Shown here: positions 1-6,258 of the stretch, in pieces
Layout of the letters: every line of letters begins with the position of its first letter
How positions within the stretch are numbered: the stretch's first letter is position 1
Position numbers and translations under genes: made by a program
Assembly: GCA_902782875.1 (NCBI GenBank)
Contig: CACZPE010000139.1
Coordinates: 1 to 6,305 of the forward strand
From: an uncultured Ruminococcus sp.
GTDB taxonomy: Bacteria; Bacillota_A; Clostridia; Oscillospirales; Ruminococcaceae
Direction of reading: 5' to 3'
Length of the DNA stretch: 6,305 nucleotides
Notes under the pieces: generated by a model
Told to the model about the DNA's origin: nothing
Seen by the model: only the letters and a program-made list of their open reading frames with translations
Database searches by the model: none

Positions 1-267
1 TTCAACAGTCATAATACCCATCAGCTGCTTTATGAATCTGTGATGTGCAGGAGGGATATATTCGACAGTGCAGCGGTGTTTTTTATACTCTCATCCTGGG
101 ATGCGCATACCGATGCCCTGCTCGGAGAGCTTGAAAGAAACGGCCTTGGCACTGTGGTATGCTATATCACCGACAATGAGAATGAGGCCCCCGACCTGTC
201 ACATCATAAAAGCAGCCTGGTCTGCTTTTCGCCTTACAGGGATATGAACAAGGAGGGCGGTGCATGA
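1..267 (+). CDS. 3' end of probable DUF58-domain protein (5' truncated)
   Basis: The frame is open from base 1 and closes at TGA 265-267, giving the last 88 residues of a protein whose start lies outside the window. A GTG/ATG pair at 40-45 is internal and has no convincing ribosome site. The visible part has an alternating hydrophobic/charged pattern (AAVFFILSSWDAHTDALL, then GLGTVVCYITD) that fits the last beta-alpha-beta unit of a von Willebrand-A-like fold, as at the C-terminus of DUF58 proteins. No full signature motif is present. The stronger argument is context: the stop overlaps the start of a membrane transglutaminase by ATGA, and MoxR ATPase-DUF58-transglutaminase is a widespread gene order. 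A MoxR ATPase would then be expected further upstream. The exact family is inferred; the reading frame is seen. Confidence 0.6.
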   Translation, partial: FNSHNTHQLLYESVMCRRDIFDSAAVFFILSSWDAHTDALLGELERNGLGTVVCYITDNENEAPDLSHHKSSLVCFSPYRDMNKEGGA

Positions 268-2498
268 ATACATTATATGATATTATAAATATTCTGCCGC
301 TGCCGCTGATATCGCTTATCCTTTTCGGCAGTTACGCTGGGATACCTCAGGAGAAAAAGATCCCCTGTGTGATATGTCTTGCCGTGTCGGTGTGGATACT
401 GATACTCTGCAATATGACAAGGAAGAACAGGCTTCGCACTATCGGCGCAGTATCGGCGTTTGTCGCCGGAGTTGCCGCCGCCGCAGGCAAGGAAAACAGA
501 CAGATATTCATCGAGGAGTATTTCTGGGTGGTAAGCTGTGTATTGTTTACTGCTGCTGTCGTTGCCGCAGGCATCCTTATAATGAAGAATATATGGCTGA
601 AGAGGATCACAGCGGCAGCGATGTTTGTCTGCTGTATAGCAGGCACGCTGTACGGACGGACACCTGACAGGATCGCCTTTCTGCTGATATGCTTCTTTCT
701 GCTTGTGCGTACTGCGGAGGAGATACAGCGAAGATGGAAGAAAAGCGGTTATACCGATATCAGAGAGCATATCACAAGAATATCGCCGTTTTTTGCCGCA
801 CTGTGTCTGGCGGTATACCTGCTCCCTGTACCGTCTGAGCCCTATGACTGGAAATTTGCGAAGAATATCTACTATATGGTCGTATCGGGTGTAAACAGGA
901 TCTACGGAGATATCACCCACCCGTTTGACGATTACGGGAATATAGGCTTTTCGGAAAAAAGCAGTTTTCTTTCGGAGCTTGGCGACAAGGATGAGGATGT
1001 ACTGTACATCACATCGGATAACCGTACTGCAGGGAATATCAGGCTGGCAGGCTGTATCAGCAGCGAATTCAGAAACGGTGAATGGGTGTTTGATGCTGAC
1101 GCTGAAGATAACCACAGGATGACGGATACTCTTGAGACTGTATGTGCGGTAACGAAATACGACCCCTCATACAAAACGGATTATATGCGGAAGACCGAGC
1201 TTTACTGCGAAAATCTCTTTTACAACACGCATTATATCTTTGCCCCGTCCAAGATAAGACTTGAAAATACGATAAAAAAGAATCTGGAAACAAGGAAAAA
1301 GGATATAGAAATAAAGGTAAAGGATCTCGGCATAACAGAAAAAAACGGAAGTATAGTCACGGAGCAGAAGCTGAGATTCTCAGATGAATATATCATCTCA
1401 TGCTATGTGCTCAATTACGGCAATCCGTATCTTGAGGATTTTCTTGCCGAGGCACAGCCGATAGATGAGGCTGAGTGGAATGTGACTCTGAAATCAGAGG
1501 GGGCTTATGAAAAAAAGGGCTATACCTATGAGGATTATCAGAGATACCGCAGGGATGTGTATGAGATCTACTGCCGCTCCTACGGGGTATCAGACAGGAC
1601 ACGGGAGCTCCTTGACAGGATAGAGGACGGCTCTGAGAGCAGGTTTGAAACGGCTAAGAGACTTGAAGCATATCTTAACAGTATGGAGTATTCCACGGAC
1701 TGCGGACCTCTTCCCGCATCTGTGACCGATGGGGAGAGCTTCCTGGATTATTTCCTGTTTTCATCGGGAAAAGGTTATTGCGTGCACTTTGCCACTGCAT
1801 ATGTACTTATGGCAGAGGAGATGGGCATTCCCTGCCGATATGTGCAGGGATACAATGTGAGCAGGGGCGCAGACGGACATATTACGGTAAGACAAAGCAA
1901 CGCCCATGCGTGGCCCGAGGTGTATTTCGACAATGTGGGATGGATCGCATTTGAGCCCACACCGGGATATGCAGTACCGGCAGGGTGGAAAACGGCAGAG
2001 AGAAAAGAAGCTGTCCCCGACGTAAAAAAACGCGAGCCCACCGTGGTGCCTGTATATGAAGAGACTGTCACACCCGAGCCCGAGCAGAAGAAGATCGATC
2101 CTCTGATATTCATTATCCCCGCTGCCGCTGTGATAAGCTTTCTTGTACTGTTCTACATCATCAGCCGCAGCCTGTCGGGAAGCATATACAGAAAGATGGG
2201 TATGTGTGAGAAGTTCAGATATCTCACAGGACAGAATCTGAGGCTCCTGGGCTTTCTGGGATTTAATATGCAGGAGGGAGAGACCCTTGAGGAGTTTCAT
2301 AACAGGATATCCATGTCCGACAGGGAGGATATAAAAAGCCATCTCGGATTTATTCCTGTGTATGAGACCGTATTATACTCCGACAGGGAGATATCAAAAG
2401 AGGATGTATCATCCGCGGAGACCGCCTGCGATGCGCTGAGCGGGCTTGTCAGAAAGAGCAGTCTGAGATACAGGCTGATGCTTATGATAAAAAAATAG
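264..2498 (+). CDS. TgpA-type membrane transglutaminase-like protein
   Basis: This is a 744-residue membrane protein with an extracytoplasmic transglutaminase-like (papain-fold) domain. About seven hydrophobic segments span residues 10-27, 33-50, 58-75, 86-106, 111-130, 135-149 and 172-190. A polar region of about 240 residues follows, then the transglutaminase core at about 455-570. Cys506 (in GKGYCVHFA), His548 (NAHAWPEV) and Asp556 (YFDNVGW) form the expected catalytic triad, followed by the usual FEPTPG. A proline/glutamate-rich linker leads to one more membrane helix (612-635). The tail of about 105 residues (GETLEEFHNRI and onwards) resembles DUF4129 and would be cytoplasmic. The ATG is set by AAGGAGG at 250-256, seven bases upstream, and by the ATGA overlap with the preceding gene, which implies translational coupling. 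Transglutaminase or protease activity is a family-based inference; the substrate is unknown. No frameshift or lost catalytic residue is visible. Confidence 0.9.
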   Translation: MNTLYDIINILPLPLISLILFGSYAGIPQEKKIPCVICLAVSVWILILCNMTRKNRLRTIGAVSAFVAGVAAAAGKENRQIFIEEYFWVVSCVLFTAAVVAAGILIMKNIWLKRITAAAMFVCCIAGTLYGRTPDRIAFLLICFFLLVRTAEEIQRRWKKSGYTDIREHITRISPFFAALCLAVYLLPVPSEPYDWKFAKNIYYMVVSGVNRIYGDITHPFDDYGNIGFSEKSSFLSELGDKDEDVLYITSDNRTAGNIRLAGCISSEFRNGEWVFDADAEDNHRMTDTLETVCAVTKYDPSYKTDYMRKTELYCENLFYNTHYIFAPSKIRLENTIKKNLETRKKDIEIKVKDLGITEKNGSIVTEQKLRFSDEYIISCYVLNYGNPYLEDFLAEAQPIDEAEWNVTLKSEGAYEKKGYTYEDYQRYRRDVYEIYCRSYGVSDRTRELLDRIEDGSESRFETAKRLEAYLNSMEYSTDCGPLPASVTDGESFLDYFLFSSGKGYCVHFATAYVLMAEEMGIPCRYVQGYNVSRGADGHITVRQSNAHAWPEVYFDNVGWIAFEPTPGYAVPAGWKTAERKEAVPDVKKREPTVVPVYEETVTPEPEQKKIDPLIFIIPAAAVISFLVLFYIISRSLSGSIYRKMGMCEKFRYLTGQNLRLLGFLGFNMQEGETLEEFHNRISMSDREDIKSHLGFIPVYETVLYSDREISKEDVSSAETACDALSGLVRKSSLRYRLMLMIKK

Positions 2499-2510
2499 GT
2501 CATACCAAAA

Positions 2511-2544
2511 ACCACCTCCTGAGGAGAGAGCCTCAGAAGGTGGT
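2511..2544. terminator. Bidirectional intrinsic terminator between convergent genes
   Basis: A 14-bp stem (2511-2524 with 2531-2544, one C-A mismatch) closes a six-base loop, AGAGAG. On the plus strand it is followed by ATCTGTTTGTT, a modest T-rich tail 13 bases after the transglutaminase stop. On the minus strand the stem runs straight into TTTTTGG, giving a better tail for transcripts arriving from the anti-sigma gene, which stops about 76 bases away at 2621. Its position between two converging operons fits a shared terminator. Confidence 0.85.
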
Positions 2545-2620
2545 ATCTGTTTGTTACTCCGCGCCGTCTGCTTCCCTGTGAAACATACGGCAGATATTGA
2601 TTATGAGATATAGTATCATG

Positions 2621-3352
2621 TTATCGCCTTCTTCTGAATATCTCCGCTCCTGCGACAATTATGCCTGCCACACAGGCCAGTCCCAGTACCAGGGCTATCC
2701 TGCCGTAATTGAGCGTCACATTGATAGCAGTCATCATAAGCAGAAACAGCGCAACATCGACCGCAATGACCGTTGCTACCTTGTTGCAGCCCTCGGTGAA
2801 GGGGCGGAGCGGTTCTGCATTTATAAGAAACGGAAGGAATACCGTGAACAGTCCGAAAAGAGATGCGCTTGATGCGATCCAGAACCAGTGCCCGTGTGTT
2901 GCAAGGGATATTACTCTGAGCAGTATCATAAGGCTTGCGGTGAATGAGCAGAACATCCAGAAAAGCTTGTTTCTGCGGACAAATATCGGCACAAGTATAA
3001 GCGAGGCCGCCACCAGAAGCGAAGCGATCACTATGAAGAACCAGCCCATACCTCCGCTTGCCACGAAATTGAGTGCAAGGCAGGCTATAATGGGTATCAG
3101 GAATACTCCCGATACGGTGCCTCCTGCCCTTGCGGTCTGTCTTCTGAATTCCCGTGCCCCGTATTCAAGCACATTGCTGCGCTCGAGTCTGAGATCATCT
3201 TCTATTTTGTTGTCTTTGAGCATTGCAAGCATCCGTGAGCATTCTTCACATTCTTCAAGATGTTCTTCCACGAGCTTCATGCTTTCCTCACTGCAGGCAC
3301 CGTCTGCATAAAGCGGCAGAAGATCCTTTACTATATCGCAATGTGTTTTCAC
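2621..3352 (-). CDS. Polytopic zf-HC2 anti-sigma factor
   Basis: This 243-residue protein probably holds the adjacent ECF sigma factor inactive at the membrane. Residues 1-40 carry an anti-sigma zinc-finger (zf-HC2) pattern: Cys5, the LLPLYADGACSEE helix, then His31-x3-Cys35-x2-Cys38. A charged linker (about 45-75) follows, then about six hydrophobic segments near 79-98, 104-124, 129-149, 155-177, 191-211 and 217-237. Many anti-sigma factors have only one membrane helix, so this is a larger membrane part than the simplest type. Its GTG start (3350-3352) overlaps the sigma factor's TGA (shared GTGA, 3349-3352), and AAAGGA at 3363-3368 lies about ten bases upstream. The next in-frame ATG would remove half the zinc finger, so GTG is preferred. 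The pairing is strongly supported by overlap and family; the sensed signal is unknown. Confidence 0.9.
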   Translation of the reverse strand: MKTHCDIVKDLLPLYADGACSEESMKLVEEHLEECEECSRMLAMLKDNKIEDDLRLERSNVLEYGAREFRRQTARAGGTVSGVFLIPIIACLALNFVASGGMGWFFIVIASLLVAASLILVPIFVRRNKLFWMFCSFTASLMILLRVISLATHGHWFWIASSASLFGLFTVFLPFLINAEPLRPFTEGCNKVATVIAVDVALFLLMMTAINVTLNYGRIALVLGLACVAGIIVAGAEIFRRRR

Positions 3353-3840
3353 TGTACATCCATCCTTTCCTGTAGCTTAAGCCTTGCGCGGTGATACGTG
3401 ACCCGTGCCCAGTTTTCTGTCTTTGAGAAGATCATGCCTATTTCCTTAAAGCTGAGTTCGCCGAATACTCTCAGTTCGAATATTTCGCGATACGGTTCTT
3501 CAAGCGAATGCAGAGCCATATGTATCCTGAATGAAGAATCCCTCTCGCAGGCCCTGTGTTCTATCCCGTCGGATGTGTCGGGTATCTCCTCCCCGATCTC
3601 ATCGAGGCTGTCGGATTTTCCGCGGCGCTTTTCGTCAATATATATATTCTTGGCTATCGAACACAGCCATGTGACCTCATTTGCTTCGCCGCGGAATTCA
3701 TCACGCTTTCTGAGCGCTCTGAAGAATGTTTCCTGTGTTATCTCCTCGGCAAGGGTGCGGTCGCCAGAAAGAGTCATACAATATGAGAATATTCGCATAT
3801 AGTCAGCTTCATACAGCTTTCCGATCTCTTCACGGTCCAC
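3349..3840 (-). CDS. ECF-type RNA polymerase sigma factor (sigma-70 family)
   Basis: At 163 residues this has the normal length of an ECF sigma factor, which directs RNA polymerase to a small stress regulon when released by its anti-sigma partner. Region 2 covers about 8-75, with the diagnostic LAEEITQETFFRAL (30-43) and the WLCSIAKNIYIDEKRR segment (58-73) that contributes to -10 recognition. A short acidic linker (78-100) joins it to region 4 (about 105-158), containing LEEPYREIFELRVFGELS and the helix-turn-helix FKEIGMIFSKTENWARVTYHRARLKL. The usual region 4 motif reads more like sxxxVksrlxRAR; here the equivalent stretch is TENWARVTYHRAR, a recognisable variant. The GTG start is fixed by an excellent Shine-Dalgarno site at 3844-3855. 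An ECF-type promoter lies upstream, so autoregulation is likely. The following anti-sigma gene overlaps by four bases. Confidence 0.95.
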   Translation of the reverse strand: MDREEIGKLYEADYMRIFSYCMTLSGDRTLAEEITQETFFRALRKRDEFRGEANEVTWLCSIAKNIYIDEKRRGKSDSLDEIGEEIPDTSDGIEHRACERDSSFRIHMALHSLEEPYREIFELRVFGELSFKEIGMIFSKTENWARVTYHRARLKLQERMDVQ

Positions 3841-3843
3841 GAT

Positions 3844-3855
3844 ATCACCTCCTTT
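3844..3855 (-). promoter_or_regulatory. Strong Shine-Dalgarno site fixing the sigma factor GTG start
   Basis: On the minus strand AAAGGAGGTGAT matches the anti-Shine-Dalgarno end of 16S rRNA over a long stretch. GGAGG ends seven bases before the GTG at 3840-3838. This decides for GTG over the later ATG at residue 15. Confidence 0.9.
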
Positions 3856-3871
3856 CCTTTGCTCTGTAGAT

Positions 3872-3899
3872 TAGACGTACGAAAACGGATTTCGTTACA
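3872..3899 (-). promoter_or_regulatory. Candidate autoregulatory ECF sigma promoter
   Basis: On the minus strand TGTAAC (3899-3894) is followed, with 16 bases between AAC and the next element, by CGTC (3877-3874). This matches the AAC...CGT layout of Firmicute ECF promoters such as those of sigma-W, -X and -M type factors. An A/T tract at 3909-3920 sits just upstream of the -35 and could act as an UP element. Transcription would start near 3866, leaving a leader of about 25 bases that contains the strong ribosome site. The motif and spacing are seen in the sequence; recognition by this particular sigma factor is inferred. Confidence 0.65.
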
Positions 3900-3951
3900 G
3901 GATTTTTCAAAAAAATTTTTGTATATTATGAAACGGCTTTACAGAGCGCTT

Positions 3952-4620
3952 CTACTCTGTGCTTTTACCTGAAAGTATCGTTATACATTCGTAAAGGCTC
4001 TTATGTTTTATATCCCTGGGCTCAAAATGAATGAGCGAATATACTATATGCATCACAAATCCCGCCCCGAAGGTGCTGAGCAGAGTGCCTATCCCCACAC
4101 TGCCGCCGAGCAGCCAGCCTGCAAGAAGAACAGCCGCCCACAGTATGATCTCCACAAAGCCTATGGGGATTTTTGGCAGTCTCTTTCCCAGGGCGACCAG
4201 GAGCGAATCCCTGGGGCCGCAGCATTGGCCTGCGCGCATATACACCCACATACCGACCGCCATCAGCACGAAGCCTGTAAATATTATGATGATGCCCAGC
4301 CACAGGCTGTGATTTTCGGGGAGAGGGTCGAGGGTGTTGAACATCTGCACGAAATTTCCCGTCAGAAGTGCATCTATGACAGTGCCGAAGCCGATACGCT
4401 CCTTCATCAGTATATCTATACCCAGTACCGCAAGGGCGATGAGCGTCATTGACAGCCCATAGTTCAGGGGAGTATGCGCTGCGATGCCCATTCCCAGACA
4501 GTCCCAGGGGGCAAGTCCGATATTTGCATATATCGTCAGATGAACTCCGCATGAAAATATCAGAAGCCCTGCGACTATGCGAAACCAGCCGTATATTATA
4601 GCTTTTCTGTTGTTATTCAT
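3952..4620 (-). CDS. YczE/YyaS/YitT-family integral membrane protein
   Basis: This 222-residue hydrophobic protein has about five to six membrane segments (near 11-31, 54-72, 106-128, 155-172 and 177-197, with a weaker one near 77-95). It carries the conserved glycine-rich blocks of the YczE/YyaS/YitT group: NIGLAPWDCLGMGI (33-46), GQCCGPRDSLLVAL (131-144) and GSVGIGTLLSTFGAG (173-187). The biochemical role of this family is not established. The start is taken as ATG 4620-4618; a TTG directly before it (4623-4621) would add one Met, and AAGG lies nine bases upstream of the ATG. It begins 23 bases after the MATE transporter stop with no terminator between, so the two are probably co-transcribed. 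A joint transport or envelope role is only a guess. The gene appears intact. Confidence 0.88.
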   Translation of the reverse strand: MNNNRKAIIYGWFRIVAGLLIFSCGVHLTIYANIGLAPWDCLGMGIAAHTPLNYGLSMTLIALAVLGIDILMKERIGFGTVIDALLTGNFVQMFNTLDPLPENHSLWLGIIIIFTGFVLMAVGMWVYMRAGQCCGPRDSLLVALGKRLPKIPIGFVEIILWAAVLLAGWLLGGSVGIGTLLSTFGAGFVMHIVYSLIHFEPRDIKHKSLYECITILSGKSTE

Positions 4621-4643
4621 CAAAAACGACCTTTTTTACGATA

Positions 4644-6005
4644 TCATTGCGAGACAGTATCTACTGTGGATTTTATCCGCTTCTGTTTTGCAAAGTAAAA
4701 ATATGCCGCAAAGCACATTATTATCTGGAGTACTGTGGAGCATGGCGTGGCAAGACCGATGAGAAACAGCGAGCCGTTCCCGATGCGCTGCATCAGAAAG
4801 GCGACGGGTATCCTCACAAGAAATGCGCCGCATATGCCCTGCGCCATGACGAAGGAGGTCTTTTCCATGCCGTTGAAGTAGCCGATAAAGCAGAAAAGAA
4901 AACAGGTTATCAGGCAGTCTATCGCATAGGCCTTGAGATAATCCCAGGCATTTGCCACGGTATCGGGTGTTTTTGAGAATATCCCCGCGAGAAGATCTCC
5001 GCGGAAAAATGTGACGAAAAACATTACCGCACCGAAAACGAATGATACCGCAATACCGGTCTTCAGTGCGTGGTCTGCTCTCTCGGGATATCCCGCGCCG
5101 CAGTTCTGGGCCACAAACGAGGACATAGACTGCATAAAGGCCAGGGGGACGAGCATAATGAACGCACATACCTTGTTTGCAACACCTACTCCCGCCGAAG
5201 CGGACACACCAGACTTATTCACTATTGCGACCAGCACAAGGAAGGATATCCCGACCAGGAAATCCTGCAGTGCCACAGGTGTTCCTATCTTTAGTATAAG
5301 CCCTGCGAAAAACTTTCTGAATTTAAGATGAGTGCGGTGAAATTCAAACGGCAGCTTTGTGCGGCGTATTATAAAGAATGATATTACAACGCTTATAAAC
5401 TGTGCCATGACCGTGGCGGCTGCAGCACCCGGCGCACCGAGATGAAACTTTGCAACAAAGACAAGATCGCCGATGATATTGCATACACAGGCTATGCCGA
5501 CAGCGATAAGCGGAGTCTTTGAGTCACCCATTCCCCTGAATATGCTGCCAAGAAGATTATAGGCTACTATTACCGTGAAGCCTGTGCCGCATATCCTTAT
5601 ATAGCTTACGGTAAGGTCAAAGGATTCACTGGGTGCCTGCATCACTTTAGCAAGCGGCACAGCACCGCATACGCTTATTACGGTGAAGAGAATCCCGAAT
5701 ATTATAAACAGTAGCAGCCCCGTGCCTATGATATGCGCCGCATCATCAGCGCGTTTCTGGCCGATCTTCTGCCCGACAGCGACGGTTATTCCCATAGAGA
5801 GGCTGACTATCAGGTTAGTCAGTGTGGATATTATCTGTGATCCCGTTGATACTGCGGAAACATCGGCCGTGGCGGCAAACTGCCCGACTACGAGCAGATC
5901 GACTGCGCCGTATGTGGCCTGCAGAAACATCGCAAACAGCACGGGAAGCATGAATTTCAGCAGCTTAGGCAGTATAGCGCCTTTGGTAAAGTCATTGTCT
6001 GTCAT
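4644..6005 (-). CDS. MATE-family multidrug/cation antiporter
   Basis: This 453-residue protein has the usual MATE length and the two-fold repeated architecture of about 12 membrane helices. MATE proteins export organic cations, drugs or metabolites in exchange for Na+ or H+. The N-half (about 15-215) shows MLPVLFAMFLQATYGAVDLL, MGITVAVGQKIGQKRADDA (71-89) and FRGMGDSKTPL (156-166). The C-half repeats the pattern with FVAQNCGAGYPERADHA (297-313) and FIGYFNGMEKTSFV (373-386). The NorM, DinF and eukaryotic-like branches cannot be separated by eye, and the substrate is unknown. The ATG at 6005 is supported by GGAGG at 6014-6010, with a fairly short four-base gap. It is first in a probable operon with the YczE-like gene and is driven by a near-consensus sigma-A promoter. 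No frameshift or truncation is seen. Confidence 0.95.
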   Translation of the reverse strand: MTDNDFTKGAILPKLLKFMLPVLFAMFLQATYGAVDLLVVGQFAATADVSAVSTGSQIISTLTNLIVSLSMGITVAVGQKIGQKRADDAAHIIGTGLLLFIIFGILFTVISVCGAVPLAKVMQAPSESFDLTVSYIRICGTGFTVIVAYNLLGSIFRGMGDSKTPLIAVGIACVCNIIGDLVFVAKFHLGAPGAAAATVMAQFISVVISFFIIRRTKLPFEFHRTHLKFRKFFAGLILKIGTPVALQDFLVGISFLVLVAIVNKSGVSASAGVGVANKVCAFIMLVPLAFMQSMSSFVAQNCGAGYPERADHALKTGIAVSFVFGAVMFFVTFFRGDLLAGIFSKTPDTVANAWDYLKAYAIDCLITCFLFCFIGYFNGMEKTSFVMAQGICGAFLVRIPVAFLMQRIGNGSLFLIGLATPCSTVLQIIMCFAAYFYFAKQKRIKSTVDTVSQ

Positions 6006-6014
6006 GTTACCTCC

Positions 6015-6045
6015 GGATAAAACGGATAAAGCCTGAGACTTATCC
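6015..6045 (-). promoter_or_regulatory. Foldable 5' leader of the MATE gene
   Basis: Within the roughly 50-base untranslated leader, GGATAA (6045-6040) can pair with either of two TTATCC copies (6029-6024 or 6020-6015). The second copy touches the GGAGG ribosome site at 6014-6010. Two mutually exclusive short stems are therefore possible, one leaving and one partly crowding the ribosome site. The stems are only six pairs and A/T-rich, so function is uncertain, and no known riboswitch class is recognised. Confidence 0.3.
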
Positions 6046-6062
6046 TTAGAATACCGAATGTT

Positions 6063-6091
6063 ATTTTAGCATATACACATACTTTTGTCAA
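6063..6091 (-). promoter_or_regulatory. Sigma-A promoter of the MATE operon
   Basis: On the minus strand a perfect -35 TTGACA (6091-6086) is followed after exactly 17 bases by TAAAAT (6068-6063), one mismatch from TATAAT. TG lies one base before the -10, an extended -10 feature. Transcription would start near 6056, about 50 bases before the MATE start codon. The -35 lies only 15 bases from the edge of the repeat structure at 6107. Confidence 0.85.
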
Positions 6092-6106
6092 TCTTAAGTA
6101 AGCCAT

Positions 6107-6153
6107 ATACGAAAGGTACCGGGCCACAAATTAAACCGTCCCCGACAAATAAA
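6107..6153. repeat. 47-bp direct repeat, copy 1
   Basis: This copy is identical over 47 bases to 6259-6305. It begins ATACGAAAGGTACCGGGCC and ends GACAAATAAA. It lies immediately upstream of the MATE promoter. The left edge of homology is defined by a mismatch at 6106 versus 6258. The right edge cannot be set because copy 2 reaches the end of the window. Confidence 0.97.
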
Positions 6154-6157
6154 TCTG

Positions 6158-6207
6158 CGAAATCGCTGCCGGTCGCACCGGCCGAAATCGCTGCCGGTCG
6201 CACCGGC
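6158..6207. repeat. Two tandem 25-bp units, each with a perfect hairpin
   Basis: The 25-bp unit starting CGAAATCGCT occurs twice without interruption (6158-6182 and 6183-6207), and the next bases CGAA (6208-6211) begin a third, aborted unit. Each unit ends in GCCGGTCGCACCGGC, a six-bp perfect stem with a CGC loop, at 6168-6182 and 6193-6207. No T-run follows on either strand, so these are not ordinary intrinsic terminators. Exact tandem copies suggest recent slippage or amplification. Confidence 0.95.
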
Positions 6208-6216
6208 CGAAGTGGG

Positions 6217-6233
6217 TGCAGGCTCAGCCTGCA
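6217..6233. repeat. Perfect 17-base palindromic hairpin
   Basis: TGCAGGCTCAGCCTGCA is a perfect inverted repeat: a seven-bp stem with a TCA loop, or eight complementary pairs around a central C. It lies ten bases after the tandem 25-bp units, is a different sequence from them, and has no T-run on either side. It is the third hairpin inside the segment enclosed by the 47-bp direct repeats. Confidence 0.9.
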
Positions 6234-6258
6234 CGGACTTAGTGTAAAAATCAATAAC

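Noticed and set aside
273..1115. A 280-codon open frame on the minus strand inside the transglutaminase gene
   Set aside because: It lies fully opposite the membrane-domain coding region, has a cysteine/arginine/tyrosine-rich composition typical of antisense shadow frames, and resembles no family I know.
2554..2586. Ten-codon minus-strand open frame (MFHREADGAE) between the anti-sigma gene and the terminator
   Set aside because: It is too short, has no ribosome site and no recognisable similarity; chance is the simpler explanation.
3861..3947. Long-range inverted pair GCTCTGT (3861-3867) and ACAGAGC (3941-3947) flanking the sigma promoter
   Set aside because: Seven matching bases separated by 73 can arise by chance, and there is no supporting symmetry that suggests an operator.
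3930..3960. Intrinsic terminator after the YczE-like gene
   Set aside because: The possible stems are six pairs with loops of 8-11 bases, and the T-run lies about 14 or more bases beyond, too far for a credible intrinsic terminator.
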